From Nilaparvata lugens (Eukaryota > Arthropoda > Insecta > Hemiptera > Delphacidae): DNA of 64,000 nucleotides. Position numbers and translations under genes: made by a program. The DNA lies in contig NC_052511.1 in assembly GCF_014356525.2 (NCBI RefSeq), positions 15,733,942 to 15,797,941 of the forward strand, read 5' to 3'. Positions 62,640-64,000 of the stretch are shown piece by piece. How positions within the stretch are numbered: the stretch's first letter is position 1; each line of letters begins with the position of its first letter. Below the pieces are notes generated by a model. It saw only the letters and a list, made by a program, of their open reading frames with translations, had not been told where the DNA came from and did not search any database.

Positions 62640-63880
62640 TGTTTTTCCAAATGTTTTCAAGCCATAAGCTAAGTTAATACATCACCATACTGTCAACTAT
62701 GTGACATAAGCTGCACATGAATAAATTTCATTCAAAGCAATGAACAATTATATTGGAATAACTTGATCAACAAAAAAATAACTCAGAATTATGTTTCAGA
62801 TATATAGGAGTATAATCTGTTATATATTTATTATTATTTTTAGGGCTACTGATCATTGAAACAAAATAAAAAAATATCAAAAGTAGGCTACCCTTTATTT
62901 TTTTAGCAACACCACTAAGTTGGTTTTATTATTATGTGAACATGAACTAGCATTAATTCAGATGAATCTGTGACACAGAAAGACGATCTTGATGCAAGGG
63001 CTTATTTTAGTCCTGGGGGACTCTGCTCTGTTGTAAGTCCACAACTTATAGATCTCGAGCTTGAAAACCGGCCCTAAGAGTACTTATGATCATTTTTTAT
63101 TTTTTTTCAATCTCTTACATATTTGTCTCTCAAGTTAATGAATGAAACTGCTCAAGATGTTATTATTTTTAATTTAGCTTCGTAAACTTACTAAAAGGAG
63201 CAAGAAATGAATTGAATTCTACAATGACGTTGATTATTCTCAGTTTTGAAAATGAAATGTTAGGTATTAAAGTTGGCAGAGGTGGCAGAGGTATGGGGGG
63301 GGGTATGGGTGATATGGAATGAGGTATGGACATATCTCTATCAATCATCCTTGCTTGAATTTGGCACAGTATCTCATTAGAATGTAGAACTGAGTATTGA
63401 GTTTTATTTTTATTTTAAATCAGCATTCAATGAAAACATTTTAAAATATCTCTGAAATATCAGTTTCGTATGTAAGAAGACATTCAACATCATTGGATTA
63501 CATTTTTCATTTTTAAAAGGTCGAAAAATCCTTTATTAAAATCTTTTTAAATAATTGCAATTCCCATCTTACTATGGCTCATTTGATAGATTATCCAGTT
63601 CCTTATCACATATTATTTTAATCTCTCAGCCCCAAAGCAATTGAAATATGATAGACGTTTTCTTGAGCAGACTGTGACAAGGTCATCATTGAATTAATCA
63701 CCACTTCAGAGTTGGGTGTTTCCACATTGAGTTTAAATAGCAACCAACTAAATACAAGAGTTCATTATTTCGGATTTGTATCACATTTGCTGTTTCAGAT
63801 TTGTTATACTCATATTTGTTTCACAAATTCTACTTATAAAACTATTATCCGTCAGGTTCAAGATTCGGTTAGGTACCACC
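62640..63880. other. Intron, nothing recognised
   Basis: AT-rich with a short G-run at 63296-63303. No exon with good splice sites and no repeat ends could be supported. Confidence 0.4.
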
Positions 63881-63889
63881 AATAAGTAA

Positions 63890-64000
63890 AAGCACAACTA
63901 TTACACTAATGCTATCAGAAGTGCTGAAAATTTTTGAGGAGGAGTGGGTTATTGTTTGTGCTTACAGATCACCTAATGATAATTGCCAGGACTTTGTTAA
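63890..64000 (+). mobile_element. Possible LINE endonuclease start, cut by the window end
   Basis: The last 100 bases encode EEEWVIVCAYRSPNDN and CQDFVN, which resembles the AVYRSPNxN...F motif of LINE AP-endonucleases. Too little is visible to be sure; an exon of the unknown gene is the alternative. Confidence 0.4.

Overview
The window looks like nuclear DNA of an insect, most likely a hemipteran. The evidence is spliceosomal genes with multi-kilobase introns, an AT-rich background, a conserved cytoplasmic arginyl-tRNA synthetase and a DNAJA-type co-chaperone, and dense insect-type LINEs, tRNA-derived SINEs and MITEs. Several MITE ends look to me like planthopper repeats, but that is recall, not proof. 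No bacterial operon, CRISPR array, rRNA gene or free-standing tRNA gene was seen.

Three host genes can be supported. (1) A DNAJA1/Droj2-like type I Hsp40 lies on the minus strand at the left edge. Its first two coding exons are 3652-3783 and 1532-1832, and the rest lies off the left edge. A likely untranslated first exon near 7657-7700 sits under a perfect heat-shock element at 7784-7796. (2) Cytoplasmic arginyl-tRNA synthetase, minus strand, is complete from 49174 to 16992 in 12 exons. All splice phases agree and give 688 residues. (3) A gene I do not recognise lies on the plus strand and enters from 55553. It has a 12-nt first coding exon and further exons at 58573-58695, 58935-59031 and 62534-62634, and runs on to the right.

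Nearly everything else is mobile DNA in introns and gaps. The end of the ArgRS gene is duplicated: copy B (15227-19453) holds the working exons 10-12. Copy A (10269-13525) keeps exons 10 and 12 but has lost the segment carrying exon 11. The two copies are separated by an internal piece of a Jockey-type LINE. ArgRS intron 5 carries two 134-bp tandem copies of an exon 5 edge with its splice donor.

Between 28 and 33 kb lies a 3.9-kb DNA transposon with clear terminal inverted repeats and a broken transposase. Its 5' module reappears as the arms of a separate 1.8-kb foldback element at 60635-62461. Between 34 and 40 kb two members of one foldback MITE family each carry a LINE insert. From 40 to 48 kb lies an old LINE with a PHD-finger ORF1, an endonuclease and a reverse transcriptase. 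It was later hit by a Harbinger-type element (TSD TTA) and by a probable 1933-bp solo LTR (TSD ATGT).

The 49-55 kb stretch between ArgRS and the unknown gene is a pile of MITEs. It includes two head-to-head copies that form a 1.7-kb palindrome, and a roughly 325-bp promoter-like unit repeated three times just before the unknown gene. All assignments come from reading the sequence; no database search was run.
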